Assembly: GCA_963851385.1 (NCBI GenBank) | Contig: CAWKPE010000034.1 | Coordinates: 27,116-91,115 of the forward strand | Length of the DNA: 64,000 nt | Reading direction: 5' to 3' | DNA from: CAWEFA01 sp963851385 | Lineage (GTDB): Bacteria > Bacteroidota > Bacteroidia > Bacteroidales > DTGW01 | In this document: positions 38,326 to 50,101 of the stretch, in pieces | Layout of the letters: every line of letters starts with the position of its first letter | How positions within the stretch are numbered: the first letter of the stretch is position 1 | Notes under the pieces: model-generated | What the model saw: the letters and a program-made list of their open reading frames with translations, nothing else | Database searches by the model: none | Told to the model about the DNA's origin: nothing | Program-made: the position numbers and the translations under genes

Positions 38326-41155
38326 TCAATATTCTATTTTTACTTCTTCTCCGTTATACGTAATTATATTATCAGGCTTAGTTTCACTATTCAGTGCTTT
38401 AGGTTTATCTTTACTTACCCAAACGATTTGAAATGTTCGGGTATTCAACATTCCGGCAAATACACCTTCTCTTTTACCAATTGTCAATGTTTTTGAAGCT
38501 TCAGTATATTTAAAGGGAATATTTGAAAAAGCACCCTTTTCATAATCGTAATCCAACCCTTCGTCTTCGTAAAGACTAAAATGTCCGTCTTTCCCGGTAT
38601 ACACAAATAAGGTAACAGGATCGGATTTTTCCATAGCATATTGAATATCCGGCCCGGTTGGAATTATGGAACCTTCTTTGACAAATAACGGAATATTACC
38701 AATAGGAGCAGAGGCATCAATTGTTTGTCCTCCTTTGTAGTATTTACCGGAATTTAAGTCATACCAACCACAATCTGCAGGCAAGTATAATTTCCTGACT
38801 CTGGCTTTAAATTCATATATCGGGCTTACCAGTATCGAAGGGCCAAACATAAATTGATCATTTATATCATATACTTTGACATCATTAGTGAAATCCATTG
38901 CGAGCGCTCTCATTATAGTATAATCGTCAAAATATGTTTTGCCAGCCAGTGAATAAATATATGGCATTAGCTTATATCGTAGTTTGTCACAAGAAACCAG
39001 TGCGTCATAAATAGTTTTATTTTTTCCTGCAATATTGAAAATTTCACGGAATGGATACTGCCCGTGAGCCCTGAAAAGTGGACAGAATGCACCAAATTGG
39101 TACCAGCGGGTCATGATTTCCTGCCACTCGTCTAAATCAGCTCCAACAAGGTTGTAATATCGGTTTTCAATAGAAAATCCACCTATATCCATTGTCCAGT
39201 AGGGAGTGCCTGCCATACTGAAGTTTAATCCGCATGCTATTTGATCTCTCATATCGTGCCAGCGGGTAGCGATATCACCGCTCCATGTGGCTGCTGAATA
39301 ACTTTGAATTCCTGCAAATGCTGAACGTGTAAGTATGAAAACTCTTGTATCAGGATTTACACCACGTTGTCCTTCATATACTCCTTTTGCATTCATCAGG
39401 GAATAGGAATTAAAATACTGTGTACTTGAGCCTAGTGCTGTTGGACCCATTAAAAGCTTCCTGTCCTCAGGTGAAATGTTGGATTGAATATCTGGTTCGG
39501 ACGCATCCAGCCACCACGCATCAATACCTTTACTGAAAAGTTTCTTGTTCATCTGATCCCAAAAATATTCTCTGGCTTCAGGATTGTATGCATCATAAAA
39601 CGTGGAAACATGACCCACCCAGTCTTTTTGCTTATTTTCAACATTCTTTTTATAGAGCCATCCTTTTTTATCCATGATCTTAAAATTCTTTGATGAAACA
39701 TAGAATTTTGGCCATACCGAAATCATGATATGCATATTCAGCTTTTCATGCAATTCACTTGTCATTGCTGCAGGATCAGGAAAACGTGTTGAATCAAATT
39801 CCTGATCGCCCCATTTATCTTCCTTCCAGTAAAACCAATCGAGTACAATATTGTCTATAGGAATATTTCTTTTCCTGTATTCACGGGCAACATCCAACAA
39901 GTTCATTTTGAGTTTTATACCTTTCCCGGCTTTGCCAGAAACCCATTGCCCATTTTGGCATTATGTTGGCCTTTCCAGTTATTGTTCTGTAACCACTGAT
40001 TACTTCATCCATGCTATTGCCACGTACAAAATAATAATCTATTTGTTTACCTGCTTCAGAATACAATGATATTTCATTTTGTTCTTTCTGATCAAGAGGA
40101 GTCAAGTATTTCATGGCTATGTATGCTTCATCGCCATCTGGCTTCCATTCGATTTTTACAGGATATTTTTTACCTTTTTCCATGTTAAGATAAAGTTTTG
40201 TAGATGTTGGATTCCAGGCCTGCCTCCATTTATCAACTACAAGTTTTCCATCCAGCCATACTTTGCTGTATCCTGAAGCAAAATATATAAATTTATGAAT
40301 GCCGGTTGTGTCTGATTCTATTGAACCTATCCAATTAACTAGTCCTTTTTCTAATTTATAACCAGAAGGAAATTTTTTTAAATCTTTCAAATACTGATAA
40401 TCAATTTCCTGTTCTGTTCTTTTAGCAAATATGTTTTCAGGTTTGTCAATACTGTTATAAATAGCTGTCAAACCTCCTTGTTTATTATCCTGAGAATAAA
40501 GCTTTAAAGATGAAAGTTGTTTATATTTGCGTGCATCGCCAAATTTAGTTCTCGAATTGTTGTCCCAAAGGATGCCATAACTTTTAGTAGAGACAAGAAA
40601 AGGAACAACAGCAATGGTATTTATCTGTGTCAAATCCAAGTCCTTGCCTTTAAGGTTTAAAATACCATTCTGGTTTTCACCAAGTCCGTAAAGTGCTTCT
40701 TCAGGAGTGGTTTCGAACTCCTGTCTGATTTTATAAAATTTTTTACCTTCTAATTCATAAGGTTGAAATGTTTTACCGCCTCCCTGCTTTTCTGCAAGTA
40801 TGAGATTCCCGGATGTATCTGTAAAGGCTATTTCTCTGGTTTTAAGAGATATTTTTGCAATAATTTGTTTTGTTCTTAATATTACATAATTGGAATCCTG
40901 ATTTACTTTAAAATAACTTTTTATAGAATCTGGATTCACAATTGACATCAGACTTTTGACAGGGGAAATTTTATTTTTTGCACTTGCTGTAACACGAATA
41001 ATTTTATCTGTCACAACTTCAAGTCTGATAGTTTTCAATTTGTTTGTACCGTTGTTTTGAAACCTTATTATAACGCCTTTTTGAAATATTTCTACTTGTT
41101 TTTCCTTACAAGAAAACAATAAAATCGGAAAGATAAATAATGCTAATTTTTTCAT
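38326..41155 (-). pseudogene. GH31 alpha-xylosidase/glucosidase lipoprotein, frameshifted
   Basis: Start at 41155 (MKKLALFIFPILLFSCKEKQ, lipobox LLFSC). The N-terminal part ends at 39881 after RYKTQNELVGCCP, while the next frame continues LLDVAREYRKRN; skipping one base in GAACTTGTTGGA at about 39895 gives 942 aa. Domains: N-terminal beta-sandwich, a PA14-like insert (GIHKFIYFASGYSKVWLDGK), the barrel with nucleophile region WWLDASEPD and acid/base WSGDIATRW, then C-terminal sandwiches (FGPSILVSPI, PLFVKEGSIIP). Known for XylS-type enzymes acting on xyloglucan. Whether this is a true lesion or a base error cannot be told here. Confidence 0.87.
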
Positions 41156-41423
41156 TATCGTGTTGAGTTTAGTTGAGCAATGCAAATTATTAAAAAAATT
41201 GAAACAATATGTAAACCGAATATTAATATTTTCACCCTGCACCCCAACCTTCTCCCAATGAGAGAGGTTCTGATTTATATACTTAATTATGAGCCTTGCA
41301 TGAATTTGCCTTTAAGTATCATACGCTTACGCGAAGTTACAGCATAAACTCACAGTAAAGCAATGCCGAATGAATAAAGGTATAGAGTATGTAATCACTT
41401 TGATATATTTTCAAATAATCAAA

Positions 41424-43524
41424 TTATTGTTCGCAACTTGCAATTTCTGCTTTAAACGCATCAACCAAATTCTGACCAGTATCAATATCATCTTCAATAA
41501 TTGTTAATTCGGAAATATATGACTGTTGAGCGCCGTTTTTATAATATTTAATTAACTTTTCTTTGTTTTTAGTCATTAAAATAATATTCACATTTTTGCT
41601 GCTGATTTTTAAATCCACCATTAATTTATTCAAATCCGATAGATTGAATTCATAAATTTCTTCTGTAGTTTTTCCTTTATCGTCAGCAGAAGTCACATTT
41701 AGCGAGTATTTACAAGGATCATCATTTACAATGATAATTTTTGTTTAATCTCAACACCTTTGGCCCTTAAGTTTCCAATTGTTTCAGCCAAGTACGAAGA
41801 TGTTTTTGTTTTATTTGACCAGTCTTTTACCTCTGGCTTTGCATTTGCAACTCAAATACTTCAAAGCATCGGAAATATCTTTTGCATCCTACATCGTCTG
41901 TCATCAATTCTACAGTATTGTCATAGCTCTGCTGAGCATTGTTTTTATATGTTTTGATAAAATGACTTTTTATTCTTTACAGTCATGTTTACTGTCAGGT
42001 ATTTGCCCGATGGCTCAATCTTGATAGAGTTTGGATCCAAAAAATATGGATAAAATTCAAATGATTCTTCTGTTGTAATTCCTTTCGCATCGGTTTTGGC
42101 AACTACATATTTGCATAGATTCGGAGATGTCAATGTTGCCGCTAAATGTTTGTTTGTAACTATTAGTTCCAATTTTATTCTGATAAGCTTTTTTTCAGAA
42201 AATCTATAGCATTGCTTACATTGTTTAATGAAACAGGTGTCGATTTAAAATTTTTCAATAAATACATCATAGCATCAATTGTGCAACGGGTAGTTTCAAT
42301 GTTATCGAATACAAATTCCAAATCATTCTGAAATGATTGGATTGCATTGTCTTTGCTATATTTTATAAACTTTTGTTTATTTTTAATTGTACATGAGAGA
42401 ATGATTTTTTTGCCACTTACTTTAAATGTAATTGTGTTGTCATCAATATCAACCGGATAAAATTCGTACAAATAATCAATATTGGTTCCTTTTGAGTCAG
42501 TCTCGGTCGTCTAATACGAAGCTTTAATGTCTGACGGTAAATTATTGTAATCAAACTTTTGTTTTATTTCCTTTCCGTCTATTGTTACATCCACGATACT
42601 GCTTTTCAGATAATCCAAAGCCTGGTTTGTATTTTTATATTGAGTAAACTCAGCCTTACTTTTGGTTGTAGCTGTAACTAAAGCATTAATTATGTTTCGA
42701 GCCAGGTCAATATCGGAAGCTTGAATTTCAAAATCGGATTCATAACTTTGAATTTGCCCGTTTTTTGTATGTTTAATATATCTGTCACTTCCTTTTATTT
42801 CAGATGTTACTGTAAGATTGAGCCCGCTGACTTTAAGTTCAACTTTATTTTTATTTACATCCAACATATTAAAATCAAATGTTTCTTCGGTTGAAGCACC
42901 TTTAGCATCAATCTTTTTAACGGACAAAGTCACCAGGTAATTTTTTTCGTCATTGAAAGTAAATGATTGTTCGTATTTGGTAGATTGAACAATAACCTGT
43001 CCGATATTTTCTTTAAGCCAGGTAATTGCTTCTTTAGCTGTTGCCCAATCAGGACCTGTATTTTTTACCAGCGGAATGCTTTCTACAATGATTGTGCTCA
43101 GTTCTTTAGCCTGATCTGCATTTAATGCAATTATTGTTATACCATTGACATAGCCATCAAGCTGGTCCTCTTTCATGTGTTTTATAAATTTCAGATTGTT
43201 GTTGGTAGACAAGCTGACCAGCATTTTTTTGCCTGACACTTTGCGTACAACAGTATTTTTATCTATATCTGAAAGATAAAATTCATAACTTTCGCTTGAA
43301 CTTTTACCTTTTTCATCAACTTCAGTGCTTGTAAACAAAATCTTTCCTTTCAATTCGTCCTTAATTTCCAGTGACTGATGAATTACAGTTTTATCAATTT
43401 GAATTTCAGAAATTTTTTCTTTTAATGATGCAAGCTTTTTTTGCAGACTTTCCTGTGCATTTAAAACTGCTATGTTAAGCAGGATAAATACAAGAACTAA
43501 ACTGTTAATGGTTAATTTTTTCAT
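41424..43524 (-). pseudogene. Decayed secreted protein of about five homologous repeats
   Basis: The first 337 aa (43524-42511) are intact: signal peptide MKKLTINSLVLVFILLNIAVLNA, then two units of about 145 residues, each with a strand block like YEFYLSDIDKNT, VSGKKMLVSL and the phrase KFIKHMKEDQLDGYV. A TAG at 42511-42513 stops it, yet the frame goes on with a third unit (42471-42175); a fourth (42172-41945) and fifth (41696-41424) follow in other frames. Matching phrases are RYIKHTKNGQIQSYES, KFIKYSKDNAIQSFQN and KLIKYYKNGAQQSYIS. At least one stop and three frame changes occur in 2.1 kb. I do not recognise the family. Confidence 0.75.
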
Positions 43525-43698
43525 AATGTTGGATTTTATGATTTATATTCTAAAGATTAAGTTAGTCAATATATTATTGATTAATTATAATTTTTCGATA
43601 AATTATTCTACTAACAAAAATAGACAAGTAATGATTAATAGTGCAAATCAATTGTCAATATTATAAATCTCTCTGGTACCTTGCATTAATTTTCCAGC

Positions 43699-44121
43699 CT
43701 AAAAGTTAATAATTTCTTTTGGTTTTAAGTTGGTTTCCATTGTCCAGAAATGTGCATCCCCGTGAGCTATTTTAAATATTATTAAGTCAGGATTGTCACT
43801 GGTAAAGCCAAAATTTTTCAAAAATGGTCTGTCGTTCAGAACTTTTTCCTTAAGTTTTATATCGTCAAGAAATTCAACTTTGCCCGATATACGAAGCATG
43901 GTTCCTAGCGCATTTACATTTTTATAAAAACAGACTTCCGTTTTTGGATTTCTTTTTAGCTGTTGGTAAAATAATTTCATACTTCCTGTCTGAAAATAAA
44001 AACCGGTTTCATCAGCAAACCAAAATGCCAACGCACGAACATGGGGTTGATCCTTTTCAACAGTTGCTAAATAACAAACAGGGTTCTCATTTGTAAACTT
44101 AATGCAATCTTTAATGTCCAT
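43699..44121 (-). CDS. Pyridoxamine 5'-phosphate oxidase-fold (PNPOx-like) flavoprotein
   Basis: A 140-aa split-barrel protein. Family marks are NPVCYLATVEKDQPHVRAL at residues 13-31, FWFADETGFYFQTG, KRNPKTEVCFYKN and MLRISGKVEFLDD. Proteins of this size usually bind FMN or F420 as small reductases or stress proteins; few residues define the substrate. The gene stands alone, with 585 non-coding bases upstream of it shared with the divergent lipoprotein gene. Confidence 0.87.
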   Translation of the reverse strand: MDIKDCIKFTNENPVCYLATVEKDQPHVRALAFWFADETGFYFQTGSMKLFYQQLKRNPKTEVCFYKNVNALGTMLRISGKVEFLDDIKLKEKVLNDRPFLKNFGFTSDNPDLIIFKIAHGDAHFWTMETNLKPKEIINF

Positions 44122-44706
44122 ATTATTTTGATTTAGTTATTAAAATTTTATTATGATTTGAAAAACCAAATTTAATGTATATCAGGTAAGTCATTTTTTG
44201 ATTTCAAATTTAGCAAAAGTCAGGGACTTTAACTACTATGAGTATTGGCTGAATATGGATTGGAAATTTAAATTGGCCTTTTGAAAGAGAACTGACTAGT
44301 AATGGAAGAAATATATTAAATCATATTTTTATTTGAAATTTTTATACCAGTTCATCTCGTCTTTTTTCTATTTATGACTAATATTTTTCTGATTTTATAC
44401 TTCACCATTCAGTCACTGTTTATTAATAATTGTTAAAGAATAAAAAGTTAGAGCAAGAAACAATAAGTAATGGTGTCTTATTACAAAGTACCTGAAAAAT
44501 TTGAAAGAGACATTACTAATTTGAAGTTTCATGGATGTAATTAATAAAAGGCTGGTTATTGGAATTCAATTAGCAACTAATGTCACTCTCCTCGTTCAGA
44601 TTATTTCTTCTTCAATTAATATTCTGAATTTTCAAACAGATATTAATGAGAATAATCTGTGCATTATTGTAATAAGAATAATTAAACTTTTTTAAAAAGA
44701 AATACT
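44122..44706. other. Long divergent intergenic region with an AT-rich hairpin
   Basis: This 585-base region lies between the divergent PNPOx-like and lipoprotein genes and must hold both promoters. An imperfect long hairpin runs 44597-44659: CAGATTATT and AATAATCTG form the base, ATTAATAT/ATATTAAT a second stem. It would be in the 5' leader of the lipoprotein gene. Nothing coding was found. Confidence 0.5.
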
Positions 44707-45777
44707 ATGAAAAAAAAGAAAATGTTTATGGTAGCTGGACTTGTCGGCATTATATGTTGGCAATGTTCAAAGACAGTTGATACGGTTCCAAATTCCGGAG
44801 TATCTGTGCAAAATCTTACACTTAAAGAATCTGTTAATACGGCTGTGTCAAAGGTAAATTACGCTTTAACTAAAATTTCAGAAACGCAGGGTTTCAAAAT
44901 ACTCAATTCTCAAAATGTCAACACATCGCTCGCATTGGCTTCCTATAAAGACAGTATTACACTTAGCCTGATCGCCGGCATTTATGAGTTTCAAACAGAT
45001 AGCTTGCAACCCAGGCATTTTAACAGCCTTGCCAGGTTATTTAAAAAGACGGGAACCAGCAATGATATGATAGTTAAGTTACCGCAGAAGTTTATTTTTT
45101 ATCCTTATTATTTGCGAAATGTCGTTAAACATGATTCAACTCTGAGTAATGATTTTATAATTACTACTTCAGATTATCATTATTATTATTCAGATTATTC
45201 GGATTACGATTATAAATTATCTGCCGGCTTTGTACTCGATTCTTCAAACATTGGCAGTTTAGATGTTATCTCAACAGCAAATTCAACAACAGGGAGTAAT
45301 TATGCTGTAAAATATTCTTTTAGTAATGGATATTATCTGAACGTGAGTGGTTTATCAGGTGACACTACACAATCGACTCTCTCTCTTTCCAGTGACACAG
45401 GCACTTTGCTGAATGAAACGGTCAATTATGTGAATTCAAGTTTCGGTAGAATGCGCGAAAACCAATATATACTTACAATTGGTAACGTTGAAATTAAAAG
45501 GACTGCAGGCATTGATTCAATCCAGGTTTATTTGAATGGCGTGTTACAGAAAAAGGCAGGAGCAAAGATCACAGATAACTCAACAAATAATGGATCTATT
45601 TGCCATAGCCGGGATATTCAAATTACATTTGACGATGGCACAACTACTACCTTGTCTGCTCTGTTAAATCCATCGTTAACGATATTAAAAAGTCTGGTCA
45701 GTTCATTGCAAAATATGTATTTTGCTTCAAATGTTATCGACTATATTGCTTTCAGCATTTATGAAAATTCAAACTAA
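44707..45777 (+). CDS. Putative surface lipoprotein, unknown family
   Basis: A 356-aa protein with an N-terminal lysine run, hydrophobic segment and lipobox ICWQC, so probably a lipoprotein. The mature part is serine/threonine- and tyrosine-rich (SDYHYYYSDYSDYDYKL around residue 157-173), and beta in character, with GSNYAVKYSFSNGYYLNVSG. I do not recognise a family. The next gene is the broken TonB receptor, but a terminator-like hairpin and a palindromic element lie between them, so co-transcription is doubtful. Confidence 0.75.
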   Translation: MKKKKMFMVAGLVGIICWQCSKTVDTVPNSGVSVQNLTLKESVNTAVSKVNYALTKISETQGFKILNSQNVNTSLALASYKDSITLSLIAGIYEFQTDSLQPRHFNSLARLFKKTGTSNDMIVKLPQKFIFYPYYLRNVVKHDSTLSNDFIITTSDYHYYYSDYSDYDYKLSAGFVLDSSNIGSLDVISTANSTTGSNYAVKYSFSNGYYLNVSGLSGDTTQSTLSLSSDTGTLLNETVNYVNSSFGRMRENQYILTIGNVEIKRTAGIDSIQVYLNGVLQKKAGAKITDNSTNNGSICHSRDIQITFDDGTTTTLSALLNPSLTILKSLVSSLQNMYFASNVIDYIAFSIYENSN

Positions 45778-45868
45778 AATAAATATAAATGGTCTGATAA
45801 ATCAATTTTTGATTTTAAAGTAAATGATCGGTTTATTTTCAATTCCTGTTAGAATGTTGGTATTATTA

Positions 45869-45909
45869 AATGTTAACCAGTGTCATCTTTAATGCTGGTT
45901 AACATTTTG
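45869..45909 (+). terminator. Hairpin terminator after the lipoprotein gene
   Basis: AATGTTAACCAG (45869-45880) pairs with CTGGTTAACATT (45895-45906) across a 14-base loop and is followed by a short T-rich tail (TTG TTAAAT). The stem is perfect over 12 bp; the tail is weak. It lies 92 bases after the stop of the 44707-45777 gene. Confidence 0.55.
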
Positions 45910-45917
45910 TTAAATAA

Positions 45918-46061
45918 TTCTACTTTGACAGATTAGGTCTTTCTTAATTTTTTCAGCTTTTTTTACCCCAAATCCTAAAGGGAGAAAGCTGAAAAATCAA
46001 CCAGTTCCCTTTAGGGATTAAGGGTAAAAATTGGTTGATTTTGAAATGTGTCAAAGTAGAA
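45918..46061. repeat. 144-bp nested palindromic (MITE-like) element upstream of the TonB receptor
   Basis: The ends are perfect 13-bp inverted repeats: TTCTACTTTGACA (45918-45930) and TGTCAAAGTAGAA (46049-46061). Nested inside are AAAATCAACCA with TGGTTGATTTT, and ACCCCAAATCCTAAAGGGA (45965-45983) with TCCCTTTAGGGATTAAGGGT (46006-46025), which pair imperfectly. No clear target duplication was found. It could be a MITE or a large RNA hairpin in the leader of the receptor gene. Confidence 0.6.
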
Positions 46062-46132
46062 ATAAGGCTAAAGCGAATAAATTATGCAATATGAAAAGCA
46101 GAATATTAATCAATAGTTAAAATAAGATTAAA

Positions 46133-48590
46133 GTGAAAAATATTTTTTTGACAGTTTGTTTCCTGTTTTTGTTATTTTCCTTTACATTTTCAGAAGCAGG
46201 TGAAAAAGATCACTTGTTATCACATATTTCTGGTCAGGTTATTGATAGCACAGACAAAACACCATTGGAGTTCGCTTTGGTTACTATAAAGGGCACAAAG
46301 GTTTCTACACTGACAAATGATGAAGGCTTATTCAATATTGAAATACCCAGGGACACTTTTACGCTTTTAGCTACTTACGTTGGCTATAAGTTAAAAGAAT
46401 TAAAACTTAACTCAAAGCTTGCTTCGCAAAACCTGGTTATTTCATTAACAAAAGAATCCACGGAAATTGATGAAGTCAGAGTAATTACTGAGAAAGAGAA
46501 AATTGCCCGTATGTCGCCCGATGTAATCAGTGCCATAAAAATTTCACCCAAACTTATAACTAAGCTGCCCAATATGGGCGAAGTTGATGTAATGCGCTCG
46601 TTCCAGTTATTGCCTGGTATTTCGGGTTCCAACGAAAGTCATCGGGTTTGTATGTGATGGGAGGAACACCTGATCAAAACCTGATTCTTTTCGATGGAAT
46701 GACCATTTATCATGTCGATCATTTTTTTGGATTTTTTAGCGCGTTTAATGCCAATACAATTGATGATATTGAATTGCTGAAAGGTGGTTTTCCGGCGCTA
46801 TATGGCGGACGGCTTTCCAGTGTAATGGTAATTACAGGTAAACCAGCTGATTTAAAAAAATTCCATGCTGGAGGCGGGATTAGCCTTTTAAGTGCCAATA
46901 CTATATGCCGAAGTCCCTATTGTAAAAAATAAACTTTCTATCCAGTTTGCAGCACGTCGCTCGTATTCCGATATTATACAAACCGGCTTATACAATAAAA
47001 TTTTCGACCTTTATAACCAAACTACCACTACAACTGCTATTGGTTCAAATACAGGTACACTGGGGACGGATCTGGAGGCAGGTACGGGTGGTCGTTATTC
47101 ACAGCAACAATCAGTTACTCCGACGTTTCATTTTTACGACATCAATTCAAAACTAACATACAAACCATCCGATAAAGATGAAATTTTCTTTAGTTTTTAT
47201 AATGGTGAAGATTTGCTTAACCAATCACAGAGTAGCGTATCTTCTGGATTTACGCGTAATGGTTCAAGCGGCAGTCTTACAGATATTACCAATTGGGGAA
47301 ACACAGGTGTCAGCGGACAATGGAAACGAAAATGGAACGAAGATTTTAACAGCCATATATTTCTTATCTTATTCCAGCTATTTTAATTTAACTGACCGGG
47401 AACTCAATACTTCTTCTACCGGAACCACAACCACTACAAGTACTAACGCCAACCAGGCTGATAATGCCAATGTTACAAATAATATTAATGATATTACTTT
47501 TAGGTTTAAAAATGACTGGAAAATTTTACCAGGCAACTTATTGGGTTTTGGGACTGAAATAACCCATAATCAAATAAACTATACAGGCCAACGTAATGAT
47601 ACTTTAACTGTAAATGGCAATGCCAACCTTTATGCCTTGTACCTTCAGGACAAAATTGATATTACAAAAAAAATTCATTTACTTGTTGGTTACAGGGGCG
47701 ATTATTTCCAGGGAACTGCTAAATATTACCATGAACCACGTGTTTCGTTAATTTATAATATCACTGATGCTATTTCTTTAAAAGGAGCGTATGGAAAATA
47801 TTACCAGTTTGTGTCGTGTGTTACCCAGGAAGATATTATAATGGGAAATAGTCAATACTGGCTTTTGGACAATTCATCCAATGTACCGGTAAGTTATTCT
47901 ACGCATTATATTACCGGAATATCTTATGAAAATAGTAATTTTCTTTTTAATGTTGAAGGTTATTATAAGGATTTGACAAATGTTCTGGAAGAAACCTCAC
48001 GGAATACACGTAACTTTTCAGCATCAAACAATATCACCGCCATTTATGCTGGTACAGGAGTAGCAAAAGGTATTGATTTTATGCTCCAAAAGAAGTATGG
48101 GAATACAACAGGTTGGATAAGCTATACATTAGGTTCTGTAATTTATCATTTCCCTGATTTAAATTATGGAGTACCTTTCTATGCCGATCAGGATCAAACA
48201 CACGAATTTAAAGCTGTTTCAACACAAACAATTAAAAGGTTCGATTTCTCGGCAACATTTATATATGCAACAGGAAAACCTTGGACAAACATTTTGAGCG
48301 AATACCAACTTACCATGCTCAACGGCACGCCAAGCACATATTATCATTTAGGAACAACAAATGGCGAACGCTACCCTCCTTATAGCAGATTTGATATTGC
48401 AACCACCTACAATTGGGGTAAAAAGACAAAACGACATTTATCTGCATCGGTATTCAACCTTTTTAACCATGAGAATATATGGTTTAAGGAATTTAATTTT
48501 CCTAGAAATTATAATTATGTATTAAATATTACAAATGTTAATTATCTGGGTATAACTCCAAATATTTCATTTTCAGTTGATTTTAATTAA
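46133..48590 (+). pseudogene. TonB-dependent outer-membrane receptor split by three frameshifts
   Basis: Starts with GTG at 46133 (signal peptide, MKNIFLTVCFLFLLFSFTFS). Order: CarboxypepD_reg-like domain (ISGQVIDSTDKTPLEFALV), plug (FQLLPGIS..., LYVMGGTPDQNLILFDGMTI, ELLKGGFPALYGGRLSSV), then the barrel ending FSVDFN. Breaks: a missing base near 46638 (GSNES|SSGLYVMG), an extra base near 46908 (ANTI|AEVPIVKNK) and an extra base near 47365 (HIFL|SYSSYFNL). With these repaired it reads 818 aa. Such receptors import siderophores, glycans or other ligands. The intact DUF4249 partner follows at once. Confidence 0.85.
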
Positions 48591-48596
48591 AAGGCC

Positions 48597-49445
48597 ATGA
48601 AAAAATTATTTATAATTATAACTATAATCATTTTAATTACAAGTTGCGAAAAAGAAAAACTAAGCAACGGTCATGGGGCTAATATGACTGTTGTGGAAGG
48701 GTACTTGTATGCCGGTCAATCAGTTGATAGCTTGCGTATTTCACAAACGGTTTTGTTAAATAGTGCCGATACTTTATTCCAGGGTATAACCAATGCAACA
48801 GTAACTATTAAATGTAATGGTGTGACCTATCCTTTAACGTCCAGACTAAATATGCCTGGCTATTATCATGGCGATCCAAACTTTATTATTTCAGCCGGTC
48901 AAACCTATGCACTCAAAATAAGCTATAATAATGATACGCTTACCTCTCAAACAGTTGTACCTGCTTACCCTATCGGTGTTCAAATTTCTGATACGGTCCT
49001 TACAGTTGATACAACTCAGGTTACTCGCGGTGGGCTTTCTGACACAACCTCAATTTTGGTTAGTTGGAATAACCCATACAAGGAATACTATTTTATAATT
49101 CTTACATACAAGGATAGTACAATAAAACCTATTACATATCCGTATTTCAATTCTCGCTATGACACAACTATAATAGATACTGTTAGGGGCAGTTTTACCA
49201 GAAGGTTGCAATCAAGCCCAATTCAAAGTTCGTCTTATAAGATTTCCGCTTCTTCTGTCTCGTATTATGGAAATTATGAATTTAAACTGTTCAAAGTAAC
49301 CAAGGACTATGCAAACCTTTACCAAAGCCGCACCCAAAGCACAATTGATTTAAACGAACCATTTACAAATATTACCAATGGATTGGGAATATTCACGGCT
49401 TTTAGCGTCGACAGCCTTTCTTTCAAAGTAGTAAAAAAAGAGTAA
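48597..49445 (+). CDS. DUF4249 family lipoprotein, partner of the TonB receptor
   Basis: A 282-aa lipoprotein (MKKLFIIITIIILITSCEK, lipobox LITSC). The DUF4249 plan is visible: VVEGYLYAGQSVDSLRISQTV, TNATVTIKCNG, YHGDPNFIISAGQTYALKI, and ILVSWNNPYKEYYFI. DUF4249 proteins usually follow TonB-dependent receptors in Bacteroidota and are thought to be surface ligand-binding partners. It starts only six bases after the receptor stop, so both are one operon. The frame is intact although the receptor is broken. Confidence 0.9.
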   Translation: MKKLFIIITIIILITSCEKEKLSNGHGANMTVVEGYLYAGQSVDSLRISQTVLLNSADTLFQGITNATVTIKCNGVTYPLTSRLNMPGYYHGDPNFIISAGQTYALKISYNNDTLTSQTVVPAYPIGVQISDTVLTVDTTQVTRGGLSDTTSILVSWNNPYKEYYFIILTYKDSTIKPITYPYFNSRYDTTIIDTVRGSFTRRLQSSPIQSSSYKISASSVSYYGNYEFKLFKVTKDYANLYQSRTQSTIDLNEPFTNITNGLGIFTAFSVDSLSFKVVKKE

Positions 49446-49479
49446 GGTTCTAGTGTGGAGTGCAAACAAAATAATTAAA

Positions 49480-49869
49480 TCATTTTTCGTTTATTATTTC
49501 ATGGCCATTAGCTTTTAATGAATCAATGGCTTTATTTAAATCCTGATTTTTAACGAGAATGTAATCTGTGTCATACGTTGATATTGTAAAAATTGAAATT
49601 TGAGCTTCTTTAAGTATTCCTGATATTTCTGCAATAATACCAATTAAAGAAAAATCTAAAGGTTCTTTTATTTTCAAAATCTTCCAGTCTGTATTTGATT
49701 CTTGTGATTCAGTCATTACATCATTCTGTTTACTGACAATGGACAATTCATTTTTTGTTCTTGTGATGGAATAAAAATCAGAAGTTTTAATCCAGTCAGG
49801 AATATCAGAATTGGGCTTAAATTTATAAATAGCGTACTTGTCTTTTAGAATTATGAAGGTTAGTTGCAT
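49480..49869 (-). CDS. ACT-domain protein
   Basis: A 129-aa protein of the small ACT-domain family seen next to CASTOR-like proteins. The second half fits an ACT fold: PLDFSLIGIIAEISGILKEAQISIFTISTYDTDYILVK (key phrases SLIGIIAEISGIL and STYDTDYILV). Such domains bind amino acids and sense or regulate; a stand-alone copy suggests a sensor. It lies convergent to the DUF4249 gene with a 34-base gap. No partner is seen. Confidence 0.82.
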   Translation of the reverse strand: MQLTFIILKDKYAIYKFKPNSDIPDWIKTSDFYSITRTKNELSIVSKQNDVMTESQESNTDWKILKIKEPLDFSLIGIIAEISGILKEAQISIFTISTYDTDYILVKNQDLNKAIDSLKANGHEIINEK

Positions 49870-50101
49870 GGTGTTTTAGGTTTGAATATAAAAGGTTTAT
49901 AGACTGGTGCAAGTATAGTTTGTACCTTGTTTTAGTTTATAAATCTAGAACAAATCAGAGACATGCACTAGCTTTATATTCAAAAATTTATAATTCAGGA
50001 TTAAACCCAAATGAAGAATAATTCGTTAAAACTCTTATCACTTAATTTGGGGTTGAATTTTAAAATGTTTTTATTTGTTAGTCATTATCAACTAAAATCT
50101 A

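Noticed and set aside
41225..41265. CACCCTGCACCCCAACCTTC stretch as a structured repeat copy
   Set aside because: Only part of a known intergenic palindrome type is visible and no paired arm was found.
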